Source of the DNA: Heterobasidion occidentale
Taxonomy: Eukaryota > Basidiomycota > Agaricomycetes > Russulales > Bondarzewiaceae
Reading direction: 5' to 3'
Assembly (NCBI GenBank): GCA_039111635.1
Contig: JBCAQO010000003.1
Coordinates: forward strand, 558,001-622,000
Length of the DNA stretch: 64,000 bases
Shown: one piece after another, positions 36,713-48,847 of the stretch
How positions within the stretch are numbered: position 1 is the stretch's first letter
How the letters are laid out: each line of letters begins with the position of its first letter
Program-made: the position numbers and the translations under genes
Notes under the pieces: model-generated
Database searches by the model: none
Told to the model about the DNA's origin: nothing
The model's input: the letters and a program-made list of their open reading frames with translations, nothing else

Positions 36713-37842
36713 ATGGCCCTCTTGCATCTCCTCAGGTCCGTGTGCAGACAACCTCCCTGTATAATATCCTTACTTCCCTGAAACCTCAGCTATGCGGCGG
36801 CTGTCGTAGCTTTCATTTTCATCACGCTGTCTCTTGGTATGACGTTCTCGTGTGCCTCCATCGCCCCAGACTGACGTGTCGGGCAGCCAGCGGGCTCTTG
36901 TGGCTCTCAGAGGTCATAGAGGAGCATTCAAGAAACGCAAAGCTGATTGGCACGAGGGGAATATACGTGAGCGTCTTCGGCCCCACACATTTTGTCCCAA
37001 CATGACCGTCTTCCGCAAGGCCATCATCGCACTGCACGTCCTCCTGTATTGGACGGACTCGCTCCCGCTGCCCAAAGTGCTCTTCTCCATCTTCTGCCAC
37101 GTCGTGTACCTGCAGAACTTCTCGCGCACGTGGCCGCTCATCTCGCTCACCTCCCCGTCCTTCGTCGCGTCCTGCGCGCTCGTCATCGTCGACCACTTCA
37201 TCTGGTTCTTCCACTTCGCGCAGCTCACGAACGACACGCGGCTGCGCGCGAGCAGGGCCTACCGCGGGCCGAAGCCCGCGCCCGCCGGCGTCCCGAGCTT
37301 CGGGGACATGGCCACCTTCTTCGGGATATGCGTCTGGCTCGCGCCCCTGTTCCTCTTCCTGAGCCTGAGCGCGAACGACAACGCGCTTCCAACCGCCTCA
37401 GGCAAGTCGCGCTCTGCCTGCGATGTTCACGATGCCCCGCTGACCGCCCCGCGCCGAGACAGACGTCCTGAACTCGCCGACGACGCCCGGCCAGCCGACG
37501 CCGCCGACGCGCACGCCGCTCCTGCGCTCCCTCATCGACGCGCTCCCGCTCGACTACCTCCCGCGCCTCCGGCCCCGAGCGCACCGGCGCGCCTCGGAGG
37601 GCCTCATCGCGCCGCACACCCCTGTCCGCCGCGCGTCGTCGCCCATCCCGTCGCCCGCGTCCCCGACGCAGACGCTCAACAACCTCCCGCGCACGCCCTC
37701 GCGCTCGGCGTCGTACGACCACCCGGACGCCGCGGTGCGCGCGCGGCTGACGCCCGATTTCCAGCTGAGCCCGCCGCCGGCGCGCAAGGCGACGCTTTCG
37801 TCGGCCCTGGGGGCCCCGCCGTCGCTGAGCCGGCGGAGGTAG
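36713..37842 (+). CDS. SVP26: Svp26 / TEX261-family ER-Golgi cargo adaptor
   Basis: Multi-pass membrane protein of the Svp26 (TEX261) family, which helps load certain Golgi glycosyltransferases into COPII vesicles. The start ATG at 36713 was chosen because MALLHLLS splices into YAAAVVAFIFITLSL and then ASGLLWLSEVIEEHSRNAKL, the family N-terminus; the ATG at 36675 is in another frame. Then IIALHVLLYWTDSLPLPKV, PLISLTSPSFVASCALVIVD, HFIWFFHFAQ and FGDMATFFGICVWLAPLFLF, followed by LSLSANDNALPT. This gives four or five hydrophobic segments. After one more intron a cytosolic tail of about 130 residues, Pro/Ser/Arg-rich (LNSPTTPGQPTPPTRTPLLR), ends PSLSRRR. Yeast and animal members have a much shorter tail, so this is a fungal extension. 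Confidence 0.9.
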
Positions 37843-38576
37843 AGCGCGGAGGGAGTTTGCTCGCTTTACGTGTGGGGGCGCATATACTCGGCTAATTGAA
37901 GAGCACGCAGTGGATACCGCCTGTGGGATGAGGGTTCTACAGGGAATGCGATCGTGTTTGGCTGGCGACGGCTTGGCACAAGCGACATGCTGTCGACTCC
38001 ACTCTGTTGTGCTTGTGGAGGCAGCGTGAATAGTCCTGAATATAGTCGGTGGAATGATGTAGTGAACAAGTGAGCAACTGGATGGCAGGCAGTAGATCCG
38101 CCGCACAGCCGCACATACACCGGGCTGTCTGTTATGTAAAGCAAGGCGCTACGACCCCGTCTCGAGCCACGACAGTCGCCAGGATCTCCATCCTGCGTTC
38201 CCTTCCTCGCGCGGGGACGCTCGCTGCTGACTGACGCGAAGGCCGCCACTGACGCGTTCCCCGCCGGATCACGTGCAGGGAATGCGCCATGGTTTCGACA
38301 TATTGCGCTATTGCGCCATGGACCGCGCCCGGGTAAGTCAGCAGTCTGCGGGCACAATGTCGTCTCGTCGGCCGTCGTACAAAGAGCACCGCTCCAGCAC
38401 CGCATACACACCGCCACCCCTCTACAGCTCGACGATCTCCGTTCGCAATCCCGTAAACGTCCAGATCTTAAAATTAATACCGACTCGGTGAAAAGGGGTC
38501 TGTGGGTCCTCGGCCGGTCTAATTTAAGCAGCACCGAATATATTCATTTGCGCCTGCTGTTCTCCTCGAAGCGACC
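37843..38576. other. Intergenic region upstream of the MetX-family gene
   Basis: About 730 bp with no recognisable gene. It should include the SVP26 terminator and the promoter of the MetX-family gene. Confidence 0.5.
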
Positions 38577-40286
38577 ATGACCTCCAGGATCCCCCTCAAA
38601 CCTGCTGGTTTCGCGTCTCGCCTCGCCCGATCGTCTTCGCGGTCTCCACGAGTGCAGACGACGCGCCCCTCCTCTTCGTTTTCCACACGTTCACGCTCGC
38701 CAGAACGCCCCGTTTTTCCCTGCGTCGAGCAGCACGCCGCACGCCAGTCCCGCATCCTCTCCTCCCTCGCCTCCACCTCCTCCAACCCCTCCTCCTCAGG
38801 CCCCGAACCACCCTACGCGCGCCCCGCGCCCCAGTCGTACAAAACATACCACCATCGCACGCCCATGCCCCTCACATACGCTGCCCCCCTGCCAGAGTTC
38901 ACCGTCGCATACGAAACATGGGGCACCCTCTCCCCCAGCCGCGACAACGTCGTCCTCCTGCACACCGGCCTCTCCGCCTCCTCGCACGCCGCCTCCACCG
39001 CCGCGAACCCCGCCGAGGGCTGGTGGGAGAAATTCATCGGCCCCGGGCGCGCCATCGACACGAACCAGTTCTTCGTCGTCTGCACGAACGTGCTCGGCGG
39101 GTGCTACGGTACCACGGGCCCGTCCTCGATCGACCCGGCCACCGGGGACCCCTACGCGACGCGCTTCCCCGTCGTGTCGATATTCGACATGGTGCGCGCG
39201 CAGTTCTGCCTCCTCGACCACCTCGGCGTGGACAAGCTCTACGCGAGCGTCGGCTCCTCGATGGGCGCGATGCAGAGCCTCGCCGCGGGATGGCTGTTCC
39301 CCGAGCGGGTGGGCAAGGTCGTCAGCATCAGCGGCACGGCGCGGAGCAGCCCCGGGAGCGTAGCGATGCGATATGCGCAACGGAGCGGTCTGTAGCCCCC
39401 TCTCCGCGGCGTTCTTCCCGAGCTGACGCTGTCCTGCAGTCCTCATGGCGGATCCGAATTGGAACAACGGGTTCTATTACGATGGGCTGCCGCCGCACAC
39501 CGGCCTGAAGCTCGCGCGTCGTAAGTCATTCCTCTCTCTCTATATATATTCAAAGCTCTCCGTCGCTGACCCTGCGCCGCGCCGAACATAGAAATCGCCA
39601 CCATCACGTACCGCTCCGGGCCCGAATGGGACATCCGCTTCGGGCGGCAGCTCAAGCCGCAGCGACCAGAGGTCGAACTCACCGCGGACCCATCGCTCCC
39701 GCGCGCGCCGGCCCTCTGCCCCGACTTCCTCATCGAGACGTACCTCGACCACCAGGGCGAGCAGTTCTGCCTCAAGTACGACGCCAACTCGCTCATCTAC
39801 ATCTCCAAGGCGATGGACCTCTTCGACCTCACGCGCCCCGCGCTCGAGGCGCTCAAGATCACGCCTGCGCCGCCGTCGGGCCGCGCGCCGCCCGCGGCGC
39901 TGCCGCATAGGACGTCGCACTCCAAGTCGCACCCGCCGCCGTCGAACCCGCCCGCGTACCTGCCGGACCTGGCCGCGGGCCTGCGCCCGCTGGCGCACAC
40001 GCCGGTGCTGGTGCTCGGCGTGCAGAGCGACATTTTGTTCCCCGTGGAGCAGCAGCGCGAGGTCGCGGACGCGCTGCGCATGGCGGGCAACGAGCGCGTG
40101 AGCTACTACGAGCTCGGCGGCGTGTGGGGGCACGACACGTTCTTGTGAGTCTGGGCTCGTTTGTGGCGCCCGCGGGGGCTTCGACGGGGGGCCTTGCTCC
40201 TGCTTCTTCTGATCTGGCTTTGTATTTTTTTTGGCAGGCTTGACGTGCAGAATGTGGGCGGCGCGCTGCGCGGGTTCTTGTCGTAG
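38577..40286 (+). CDS. MetX-family O-acyltransferase, serine-type favoured
   Basis: Alpha/beta-hydrolase-fold acyltransferase of the MET2/MetX family. Homoserine O-acetyltransferase feeds methionine synthesis; the fungal CysA/Cys2 subgroup acylates serine for cysteine. Features: [60 protein letters not shown], nucleophile elbow [10 protein letters not shown], then after introns [54 protein letters not shown], acid in [13 protein letters not shown] and His in [17 protein letters not shown]. Four exons. The first ~90 residues are Arg/Ser-rich ([20 protein letters not shown]), like a mitochondrial presequence, and HTGLSASSH with this N-terminus favours the serine-acyltransferase subgroup over MET2. 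A Pro/Ser/His-rich insert precedes the last conserved block. Confidence 0.9.
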
Positions 40287-41200
40287 CACGGGCGTTGCGG
40301 TTTGCAGGGCGTAGGACGCCTTGCGCAGAGACAGTCGACGCGAACAGCGCCGCGAGGCGACGATCGAGAGGTATTGAGGATCGGGAGTGCCCAGGATGAG
40401 TGCGTGTAGGCATCAGGGAGGAGAGCAAGGGATTACGACGAGCGGCATGGCTCTGAGCGACATCCGTCCTCATCGCCATCAAACAAACTCGCCTTGTTGC
40501 AGTGCACCGGAAAAAAGTCAGGCTCCCGAAGGTGAGAGGAAAGCGGGCGAATGGCACGTGCGAGGTTTTGCGCAGTCACGTGTTAAAATACTTCCGAACG
40601 CCCACTTGTCCTGCAACTTGTTTGGGTGGTTGGTAGACTGTGTGGATATCTGATCATAGGCCATGGGTGAAGAAAAAAACTGTGATTTTTTGCGTGATCA
40701 TGATCATCCGCCGCCAGCAACGATTGGTTGGATTTTGACAAAACTGTACGGAGAACCACGACACCGAGACATCGACCGCTGTACATGGCATCATCTACGC
40801 CTCACACTTCGATTTCCCTCCCACCATCGCGAGCGCGGTGCCCAAAGACCAATCCAACTCAACTCCCTTCACGCGCCTGCCGATCCGCACTTTCCACTCG
40901 TCCACAAACCCATACCCTCAGCGCAGGAGCACGTGCATGAACGTCAGATCCAGGCAGTATTCGGGGGTCTCTCCTACCTGGTTCCGCTACAAGATCCACG
41001 CCGTTGCTCCCGAAATCAGTATCAAACAGAAATCTGGAGGCGGCCATGATTTCACTGGAAATGGCTCAGGCAGAACAAATGTCGAGAACAGCGCTACAGT
41101 TTCTAGATCGTGTGCTAGATTCTAGATTTTTTAAGTCGTGGCGCAATATCGACTCACACGCCCAAGTGAGAAAGCGGAGTGAGCGAACAAACCATGGGCT
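40287..41200. other. Intergenic region between convergent genes
   Basis: About 915 bp between the MetX-family gene (+) and hydrolase copy 4 (-), with their 3' ends facing. No gene recognised. An open frame at 40838-41125 has no known content. Confidence 0.45.
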
Positions 41201-42472
41201 TCAGCGCCGGCCCTTGAACGCCTCAGAAAGCCATTCAATGTCCAGCTTATAAGCCTCGCTTGCCTCGCCCTGCCCTACTCCAAAATCTCTCAACACATCT
41301 TCGTGCACGCCGTTTCTCTCAAGCACCACTGTCGTGTCCTTCACGTGCTTCTGTAGCGTCTCGCCAAACGCCAAGATCGGGTCGCGCAAGCACTCGACGC
41401 CCCCAGCGGTGCTGAGAATCCGAGGGAAGACCTTGTCCAAGCCCGTCCACCAAGAATCATCAGCCGCGATAGGCTCAAAGTACGCGCGGGTCTCTGGTGT
41501 AATTCCTGGACGAACAAGATCTGCGAGAAAATTGAGGATTGCTCTGCTCGTGGTATCAAGTTTGTCATTTTCGGCGAATGACGGCGATGAGTCATCGAAG
41601 GTAACCCAGGGCGATATAAGAAGCGCGCCGCCTAAAGGACCGGACGTTGCAGGCGCAGGGATGTTCGGAAGAGGATGTAAAATATGGGACGCAAATTGCA
41701 AGGCTAGATTTCCACCTGCAGAATCGCCTCCAAGGACGATGTTCGCAGGTGCCGTGCCCTTGGAGATCAAATAAGCTATCGCGGCATTGGCCTGGCGAAG
41801 CTGCGTCGGAAACGGAGAGCCGGGAGTCAAAGCTGTAACATTGAACATCAGAATCGGGTGAGAACGTGAAAACAAAAACGAACAGTATTCAAAGGCAATG
41901 ACGCCGACATCTCCTACAGATGTCTGAAGGTCCCTCTGGACCTTGTGAAGGAAGTTCAAGTGTTCCGGCGGGTTCAGGGGTAAGCTGAAGCCACCCCCTA
42001 CGTGTACGGCGTCAGGTTGCGGTGTCTATGCAGACTGACTCACGAGTACTCACCATGGAAATACAGAAATACACGTTCAAATTTCCGGGGACCGATCCAA
42101 TGGAGCTTCGCTCCCTCGCCAATCTCATCCGAGAGCACTTCCAGCTTCGCGTGCCGTGCCCACTTCTCGTACAGCAAGGTCGTGCTGCCCCAGACAGAGA
42201 CCATCTGTCGTATATTCCATCCTGCGTTGACAATTGTACGCATTACAGAATCACTGAGGGTTCTCGCCCATGTGCGCTCCTTGTTGGCCTTGCTGAACAC
42301 CTTCGGTATAAGAGCAAACGCTGCAAATAATTTCAAGCTCAATACTCGACTGTCAAAGAAAGCCGACTCACGAAAATTGAGAACACTGAGAATCATCGTG
42401 AGTCGTTCGGAAACCGACAGGGTCATCTCTGCTCTCTTTTCTTGTCGAGAGTGAGACGCCATGGTCACTAGA
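41201..42472 (-). CDS. HSL-type alpha/beta hydrolase, copy 4 (inverted, dispersed)
   Basis: Fourth paralogue, about 20 kb from copy 1 and in the opposite orientation. Four exons as in the array. Start MASHSRQEKRAEMTLSVSER at 42472; then NKERTWARTLSDSVMRTIVN, WNIRQMVSVWGSTTLLYEKW, GGGFSLPLNPPEHLNFLHKV, EYSLTPGSPFPTQLRQANAA across an intron, GGDSAGGN, VECLRDPI and GVHEDV. The catalytic Ser, Asp and His are all kept and the end is SEAFKGRR. It differs from copy 1 by scattered single substitutions, so the pair is the youngest in the family. Substrate is unknown. Confidence 0.92.
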
Positions 42473-42497
42473 GTACTAGAGCGTCGTCGCTCGACCA

Positions 42498-42503
42498 TTT
42501 ATA
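42498..42503 (-). promoter_or_regulatory. TATA box of hydrolase copy 4
   Basis: TATAAA on the minus strand, 31 bp before the ATG at 42472, inside ACAGGTATAAATGGTC, which is identical to the copy 1 element. The spacing to the start differs (51 bp in copy 1), so sequence between TATA and ATG has been lost or gained. Confidence 0.7.
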
Positions 42504-42980
42504 CCTGTTTTATGTCTTCCATACAGGCACGGCACTTCGTCCTCCTCCGGCCGCAGACTCCTAAGCGGCTAAAAGGTGGACTCATGACGGCCGTATTCGG
42601 AAAATCGCAAGGCTAAAACGTCTGAAGAAAGTTAGCTATCGATTGATTTGCTTTCAACTGTCAGTATATCGGCTTCCAATGACACGGCGCACCGATTTAC
42701 GCCCAAATGTGCTGAAATACTGTCAATGAGACTGCGCGCGTGTACTCTGGAGCAATGAACGTGAGGGTCAGGCGAGCGCTGACGAACGACGAGGGCTGAT
42801 GATGGAAGCATCAAGGTTAAGCTGACGTGTTGATATTTATCAAGATGGGTGCCAAACCGAAATATGTACAATGGTCCTTTTTACAACTCCAGCGATTCGT
42901 GATAGTGACCTCTGAGCTATATACTCATTACTACACGTTCCATGCGTGTATGTCGCGCTGTGCGTGCGCCGTGGGCGGCC
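42504..42980. other. Intergenic region
   Basis: About 480 bp upstream of hydrolase copy 4 and downstream of the small unknown gene. Nothing recognised. Confidence 0.45.
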
Positions 42981-43703
42981 CTACAATCTGGCGTTTTGAA
43001 AGATTACGCGGACTTTATCCCAGACGCGATCGACGCGATAGCTGACCTGCTGCACACAACCGTGATCCAAAATCGTCAACATCAGCGCGCAATACTAAGC
43101 TCATGGCATTCGGTCGCCAAATGATGCAAAGCGACGTGCGAGCAGAAGAGACAGCGAAGGGGGGGAGGAGGGTGGTATAGAAAATAAATGAGCGGATGCT
43201 TACCAAGAAGAGGCCCATTTTGAAGAGCTTGCTGTACCCAGTCGCGGGCTGCGATTCAGATTGAGAATCAGACTGGGACTGAGACTGGGGCTGGGCGTCG
43301 GGTTGGCCATTGTCTGCGACATTGGGGAAGCGGAAGTCGGAGGGCCCTGCGAACGAGAGCGGTGACTGATGTCGAGTGTCAATACCTTAATGTATGAAAA
43401 GACTTGAGCTGTGAACGTACGGGGGGCAGGTAAGACAGCCCGTCAAAGTAGTCGTCATAGCCAAAGGACGGCGCGACAGGCTGGCAAACAACGCAGTATG
43501 AGATACCGCTCTGCGCGCCGCCTTGCCATGGCGTACGCCGTAGAGACAGAGTCAAGGACGCACCCGTAGATGCTGTGCTCATTCGCCGCGAACGCAGACT
43601 CCGAGCGTCGAAGTGATGGCCAGAAGAGATAAACGTCGTACTCGTCGTCGTCTACCGCAGTGGGATACGGCTCATCGGACGAGACTTCACGCTTTTTGGC
43701 CAT
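42981..43703 (-). CDS. Small protein of unknown function
   Basis: Start MAKKREVSSDEPYPTAVDDD at 43703, followed by EYDVYLFWPSLRRSESAFAA and NEHSIYG. A second coding block reads PVAPSFGYDDYFDGLSYLPP. A third, after an acceptor near 43348, reads PSDFRFPNVADNGQPDAQPQ, a Gln/Ser-rich run, and KLFKMGLFL. The last exon encodes SYRVDRVWDKVRVIFQNARL and the stop at 42981. Total about 160-170 aa. The junction between the first two blocks (43500-43570) does not resolve cleanly in phase, so exon edges are approximate or the gene carries a small lesion there. No family is recognised. Confidence 0.5.
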
Positions 43704-46700
43704 TGTTGCTTTTGAGAAGGAGGTGGTGGGAGGTCGGTTGAAGGGTAGCGCATGCCGGCAAGGGGGACCTCTATTTATGAAGGAGCGGTGAACTCGTAAT
43801 TGGAACGAAGAAGTCGTAAACAAGGCCACTGTGTCCGCCACAATAGCCCAAAGGCGCCTACGATGCCTCTCTGCGTACATATCCTCATCGATATACACAC
43901 TATCCTTGCCCGTGGATATCAGCACCCCGCAATCTAGCCGCTTACGAGCAGGACTCGAATGTTTCTAGGGAGGGTGAAATGCAAGCTAACACACGGCCTT
44001 GCAAAGCATGCAGTCTGGAGCTCATCTCTACAGTCAAAGCTTCCGTTAGCGGGTTCGACGCCATTACTGGATAGTCGAGAGCAAAAGGAAATTTGACGGT
44101 ACATCCCCGCCTTGCTCTATCTCGAGAGCCTGGTCCTCGCGCAGAAGACTGAGTCTCCTTCGCACTGACCAAACAGCTGCCTCTCTCGAGCCAGTTTCGT
44201 GAAGCCAGTGCGAGAGGCTGCATTCTGAATCCGGGAAGCTCATGATGATGCTGAAGCCTGCCCTCGGAGGCTCCTCATGCTGAATTTCAGCCCTCCTCTA
44301 GCCATTGAAGTTATCCACTATTCCACAGCCTTCATGCTGTAGGCCTTCACTGTCTGCCTTCGCTTTCTCGACCACGCGTCGATGAGCGCGAGGCGGGCCG
44401 AACTGCATGCATAGTACCATGTCACGCTCATGGCGTGACATCGTGACATGCACTCAGTCTGATGCGAACAACGAAGAACCAGCCCTTCGCGTGGTTTACT
44501 GCTCTCAAGCAAGGCACCAATGCACAGAGCCTTGGAGATGAAAAAACTCACCATATATGCTACACTTGAACAGGGGCTTTCCAAGCGTCCAAAGCCCAAC
44601 CCTTGAGCCGGATTGAGCTCGCTCGTCGCTGACGAAGCGCTGTCGGACCAAGTAAGTGACGAACGTCGTATAGGACCGTCATCAAGCAAGTAGAAAGCTG
44701 CAAAATGCGCCAAGAATTTTTGGATGTCGCGACAATTCACCTGAACGACAGACAAATGTGTCAGGTCACCGTCCAGATGCGCACAGCGTGCCCGACTCCG
44801 CGTCAAGTCTCTCGTCGATGAAAATGCAACAGATGGAAGCGCGAGTGGTGCAGACAAAGAGACTGAGAATATGAAGCTAGAGGCCGAAACCAGGGGATCC
44901 TATCCGCTAGATATCGGAGACTGCCCATGACCATCAAGTGCTCATCAAGTGAGCATCGGGGCTGAATCATTATCCAGGATAATGCGCGGTGACTGTGGCT
45001 TTGTCGGCGACGTCGATGAACGACAAAGTTTGTTGAAGCGAACGAGCATTGTGGACATAGATGGAAACGTGGTGGAAGCGGGCGGGCCGTTGGCCGTCGC
45101 TTGCTGGACGGAAGGTCTCCGCGGCCACGGTCCCCCAATTTACTTTGAGGCTCCGAAGTCTCCCCCCTCTCGCCCAATGGCACTCTCCTCTACTCTCCTC
45201 CTCCCCCTCTCTCGCGCTGCCCTCTCTTCGTTTTCCTCGTTCTCCGTGGACGAGAACAACAAGACGAGCAATTTTGTGCTCGCCTGATACCTCCTTGGAC
45301 TGTAGCCCAGTTCCCCGATGGCAATCCAACGCCTTGAACGTCAAAAACAAGTGCCACCAGCTACCAAGTTCTCCCTGACCTCGCGCCTCCGCCTTCTCTT
45401 TCTCGAGCAGCCTCTCAATTCCAACGATAACGCCTTGCACCGCTGGCTTCCTGTCTCCTCCTAGGCCTTCGCTACAGTTCTCTCAAGCATCGTCTATCCC
45501 TAGCTTTTATGTCGTGATTCTGACGCTGTTGCGGGAACCCACAGCAGTCCATGCCATCACCAGATCTCCTCTTGATGGTGTGGATACTAGCCGTCTCCAT
45601 CGTTCCTTGAAACTGTGGATTTCTTTCGATGCGGTAGTCAGATCGCGTGCCGAGGGAAGTGTCAGCTAGGGAGGACGATATCAAGAATTGAGATCCGATA
45701 TGCGTCGCAAGGACCACACACCGTTCAATCTAGCCGCACTTCCTCTGAAGAATCCTTTCTTTGCTAGACGTATCAGTCTTCATCTCGTTTCCGATCCACT
45801 CGCGCTGGCACCATGTAGGCCTTTTTCAGCCCCGGAGTAATTCGACAGCGATGCCTCGGGCTTTTCACATGTGACGCTGAAGACGAGTTACAGCATCTGT
45901 TTGTTTTTTCTGATCATTTTTCAACCACCATCTCGCGTTCCCTCGCGTTCCCTTGTCCCGCAGCTATCTTACAGCAGTTCAACCTCCTGCTCCGAGTCAC
46001 TGGTCATTGATCGCCCCAAATCGATCAATGCATCTTACCAATACAACGAATGGACATATATGGATAATCTACCAAGCGGCGTCCCCGCTCCTATTCTGCG
46101 CCCTGATTCTATCGTGATCGTTCCTAACAGTTTCCAGTCAGTTCGCCGCCTTCGATGACGACGACGAAGACTTTGCCTTTTCTTTCGCTTGCAATACTCA
46201 TGACATGTCCCCTCATGATCATGGCGGATTCGTACGGATGCTTGCCGACTCCTTCACAAACGCTGCTGCGCTGCCAAACAGAATTTTAGATACCACTTCA
46301 AGTGATCAGCATGTCCCGATCTGGATCTCTAGGCCTGTGGCACAAGGTAGCATACGTCTCAGCTAGCTATGGCGGGTGTCATCGCCGGGCTCGATGTACA
46401 GCGAACGAAGATGATGAGATCGCCGCACCGGTCCCGTTGCAAAGGCTTAACGGTAAAGGTCGTAATGCCATCAAATATCAAGCCATTCGTACACCCTTAC
46501 CTCTTCGATATCGAAATTTTGCAAAATCATAGCGTCTGGTCGTTCAACGAAGAAGACACCACCAAGTCCTTGTCTTGATGCATTGGGCCTGCTATTTGAC
46601 CACATGCATGCATTGAATGTTGAACGCTGTCTGTTTTACTCATTGTAACAAGTCGACTACTCCGACAGCATGTGCCAAGCTAAAAAAATTACCATGGTGC

Positions 46701-46800
46701 CACAGCCTACAAAAACAGGTTTTGGTTGCGTCATTGGTTTCTTGTGAAAGTGAATGGTAGAGGAGATTTACAGAAAAGGATCCATGAAGCTGATGGGTTC
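43704..46800. other. Long intergenic region
   Basis: About 3.1 kb without a gene I can support. The longest frame, 44318-44857 on the minus strand (179 codons), has Cys- and Ser-rich mixed content with no motif and no splice partners. A short hairpin with a following repeat lies at 44419-44450. The region may hold an unrecognised lineage-specific gene or non-coding transcripts. Confidence 0.4.
44419..44450. repeat. Short hairpin with extra repeat copy
   Basis: ATGTCACGC (44419-44427) and GCGTGACAT (44433-44441) are perfect 9-bp inverted repeats with a 5-nt spacer. CGTGACATG follows directly at 44442-44450 as a further copy of the right arm. Function unknown; it could be a site for a dimeric regulator. 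Confidence 0.6.
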
Positions 46801-48847
46801 CTACACCTTCATGAGTTCAGCGATCTCTGTCGGTACAACTGGGCGGCTCATCCATCCATCGTGCCATCCGGCCGTCGCGCCTTGCGACTCGCCCTTGCTC
46901 GGTACGCCAAAGACGGCAGTGAGAAGCCACACGTCCTTCTCGCCGTTCGTCGGCTCATGCTCCCCCATTAATGTCGGCATGATGGCCCTCGGCACCATGA
47001 GATTCGTGTTCGCGTCCGTCCTCAGCGCTTTGCCTTCCCGCTTCGCAGACTCCCCATCTAGCGCGGCGATGCCCACGACGCCCGCTCGTGACACCGCCCT
47101 CGCCTGTGCGCCGCTCTCCGCCGTCCCAAAAGCCTCTCCTTCAACGGGCTCCAGCGCGCGGCCGTCTTCCCTCTGCCCATAGATCGCCCAGCCGCCCTCC
47201 GCCGAGCGCAGCGCGCGCTTGCTCCGGACGCGGTGCACGCGCAGGTGCCAGTGCGGGCTCACGTCCTGCGGCGGGACGAGCCACGTCTCCACCTCCACGT
47301 CCTTCCAGGGGTACCACATCGAGCGCAGCCACACCTGCCCGCCGGCGCCTTCGAACCTCGCCTCGCGCGTCTCGCGCCGGCACTTCCACGTCTCGCCGCC
47401 ATCGTCGCTCAGCGCGAGCGCGTTGTCCGCGCCGAGCTCCTCGAGCGTGAGGTTCCCCACGGGGACGCTGTACCCGAACGCGGACGAGTACGCGAACTTG
47501 CCGTACTTCGCCGCGCTCTGCTTCACAGCGTACGAGCACTGCTGCCCCGACGAGAGGACGTAGGTGTGTCCGCCCATGCTCGTCGCGATGTGCAGCGGAT
47601 GGCTGAGCACTTTCGTCGACTGGAGCAGCGCGGTGGGATATGGCTCTTCTTCTGCAGCCCAGAATGGATGCGTTTCAGGCAGGGCGAGCGTGACGAAGGA
47701 TTTGCAGCACCAGTACGGAGACCCGGGGGAGTTGTAGTTCTCGGTCATGTTATGATTGGGGTAACAGAAGCCGATGGTGAGTGTGCCATCAGGGTAGTAG
47801 GCACCCGGTTGCCGTGCCCAATAACGGATGTTTCGCAGCTGTATGCCCTTGATAACGCCCCAGGTCAGTGGGGCGGGGAGCTCAACGTCAGCAAACGCGA
47901 GGGCGCCCCAGAAAGAGGACATGGCGAAGCGGTAGGTCATACTACGTCCGAACGGGATTGCTCGTCCTGCGGATGCCAAGTTAGTTCCCGCGTCAGTCAA
48001 CTGACAGTGAATCATGCAACTCGCCTTCGTCATCAAAATAGTGAACAAAATCTTGCGCAAATTTACGCGCCCTGTTCCTATACTCTTCGCATCGTTTGGG
48101 GTCGCTGTCTTGGGCGAGCTTTGAATACGCCAACTGCGCGAACTGGATTGCAAAGGAAGAGGAATAATAGTCCAGCTGAACCACTCCCTCAGGCCCATCG
48201 CGCGACCAGCCATCGCCGATGTAAAACGTGTCAAGATGGTCTAGATCGGCTCTCATCCTCTCCGCGTTGAAATACGACGAGCCAGCTTTCGACAAGCCCA
48301 AGTTTGCGAAGACCTACCATTCAAATCAGCGCACGATCAAACCCTGCCATATGACACTCACCCTAAACCACAACCAATTCGTGTTCGGCATCTCCTTATC
48401 GTTCATCCCACCCAACCACTTGCCAAAGTTCTCCTTCGCCTCGGAGCTCAACGGATCCCACAGTTTCTCCTTCGCCACGGCAATCGCGAACCCAATCGCA
48501 GAGCACTCCACCATCCTCTGATCCTTGCTCCTCATATCCCCCCAGAACTCTTCGTGGTCCGGATCCGTCCCGCTCGCGAATCCCTTCAGCCAGCGCTCCG
48601 CGCCGGCATACTCGCCCCCGCCGCCGAGGAGCGCCGCGAGGCCCCATATCGGCCTCGAAAACCCCTCGAGCTGCGCGGCGACCTCGTCATAGTGCGTCCC
48701 TGTATGCCCAAGTTGCACCCGCGCACCGCCGGGCGAAGTGTGTGTCGCGAGCGGGTCGAGCAGGCCGGTCAGGAAGGCTGCGAGATCAGACTTGGTCCGT
48801 ATCGGGTTCGAGGAGAAGGGTGTCGTGCTGAAGCAGGCAAGCGTCAT
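46801..48847 (-). CDS. DUF2264-family protein
   Basis: Start [20 protein letters not shown] at 48847; three exons (introns near 48310-48355 and 47965-48010) give about 650 aa. The N-terminal half is the all-helical DUF2264 domain: [132 protein letters not shown]. The C-terminal half is beta-rich ([37 protein letters not shown]). The family occurs in fungi and bacteria and is thought to resemble alpha/alpha-barrel glycoside hydrolases or lyases, but its reaction is not established. No signal peptide is evident, so it is probably cytosolic. Family name is from recognition of conserved blocks, not a search. Confidence 0.85.

Noticed and set aside
44318..44857. 179-codon open frame on the minus strand
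   Set aside because: No motif, no splice partners, unusual Cys/Ser/Arg mix and no conserved-looking blocks.
47233..48270. 345-codon plus-strand frame over the DUF2264 gene
   Set aside because: Shadow of a well-supported minus-strand protein; its sequence is His/Arg/Ala-rich with no motif.
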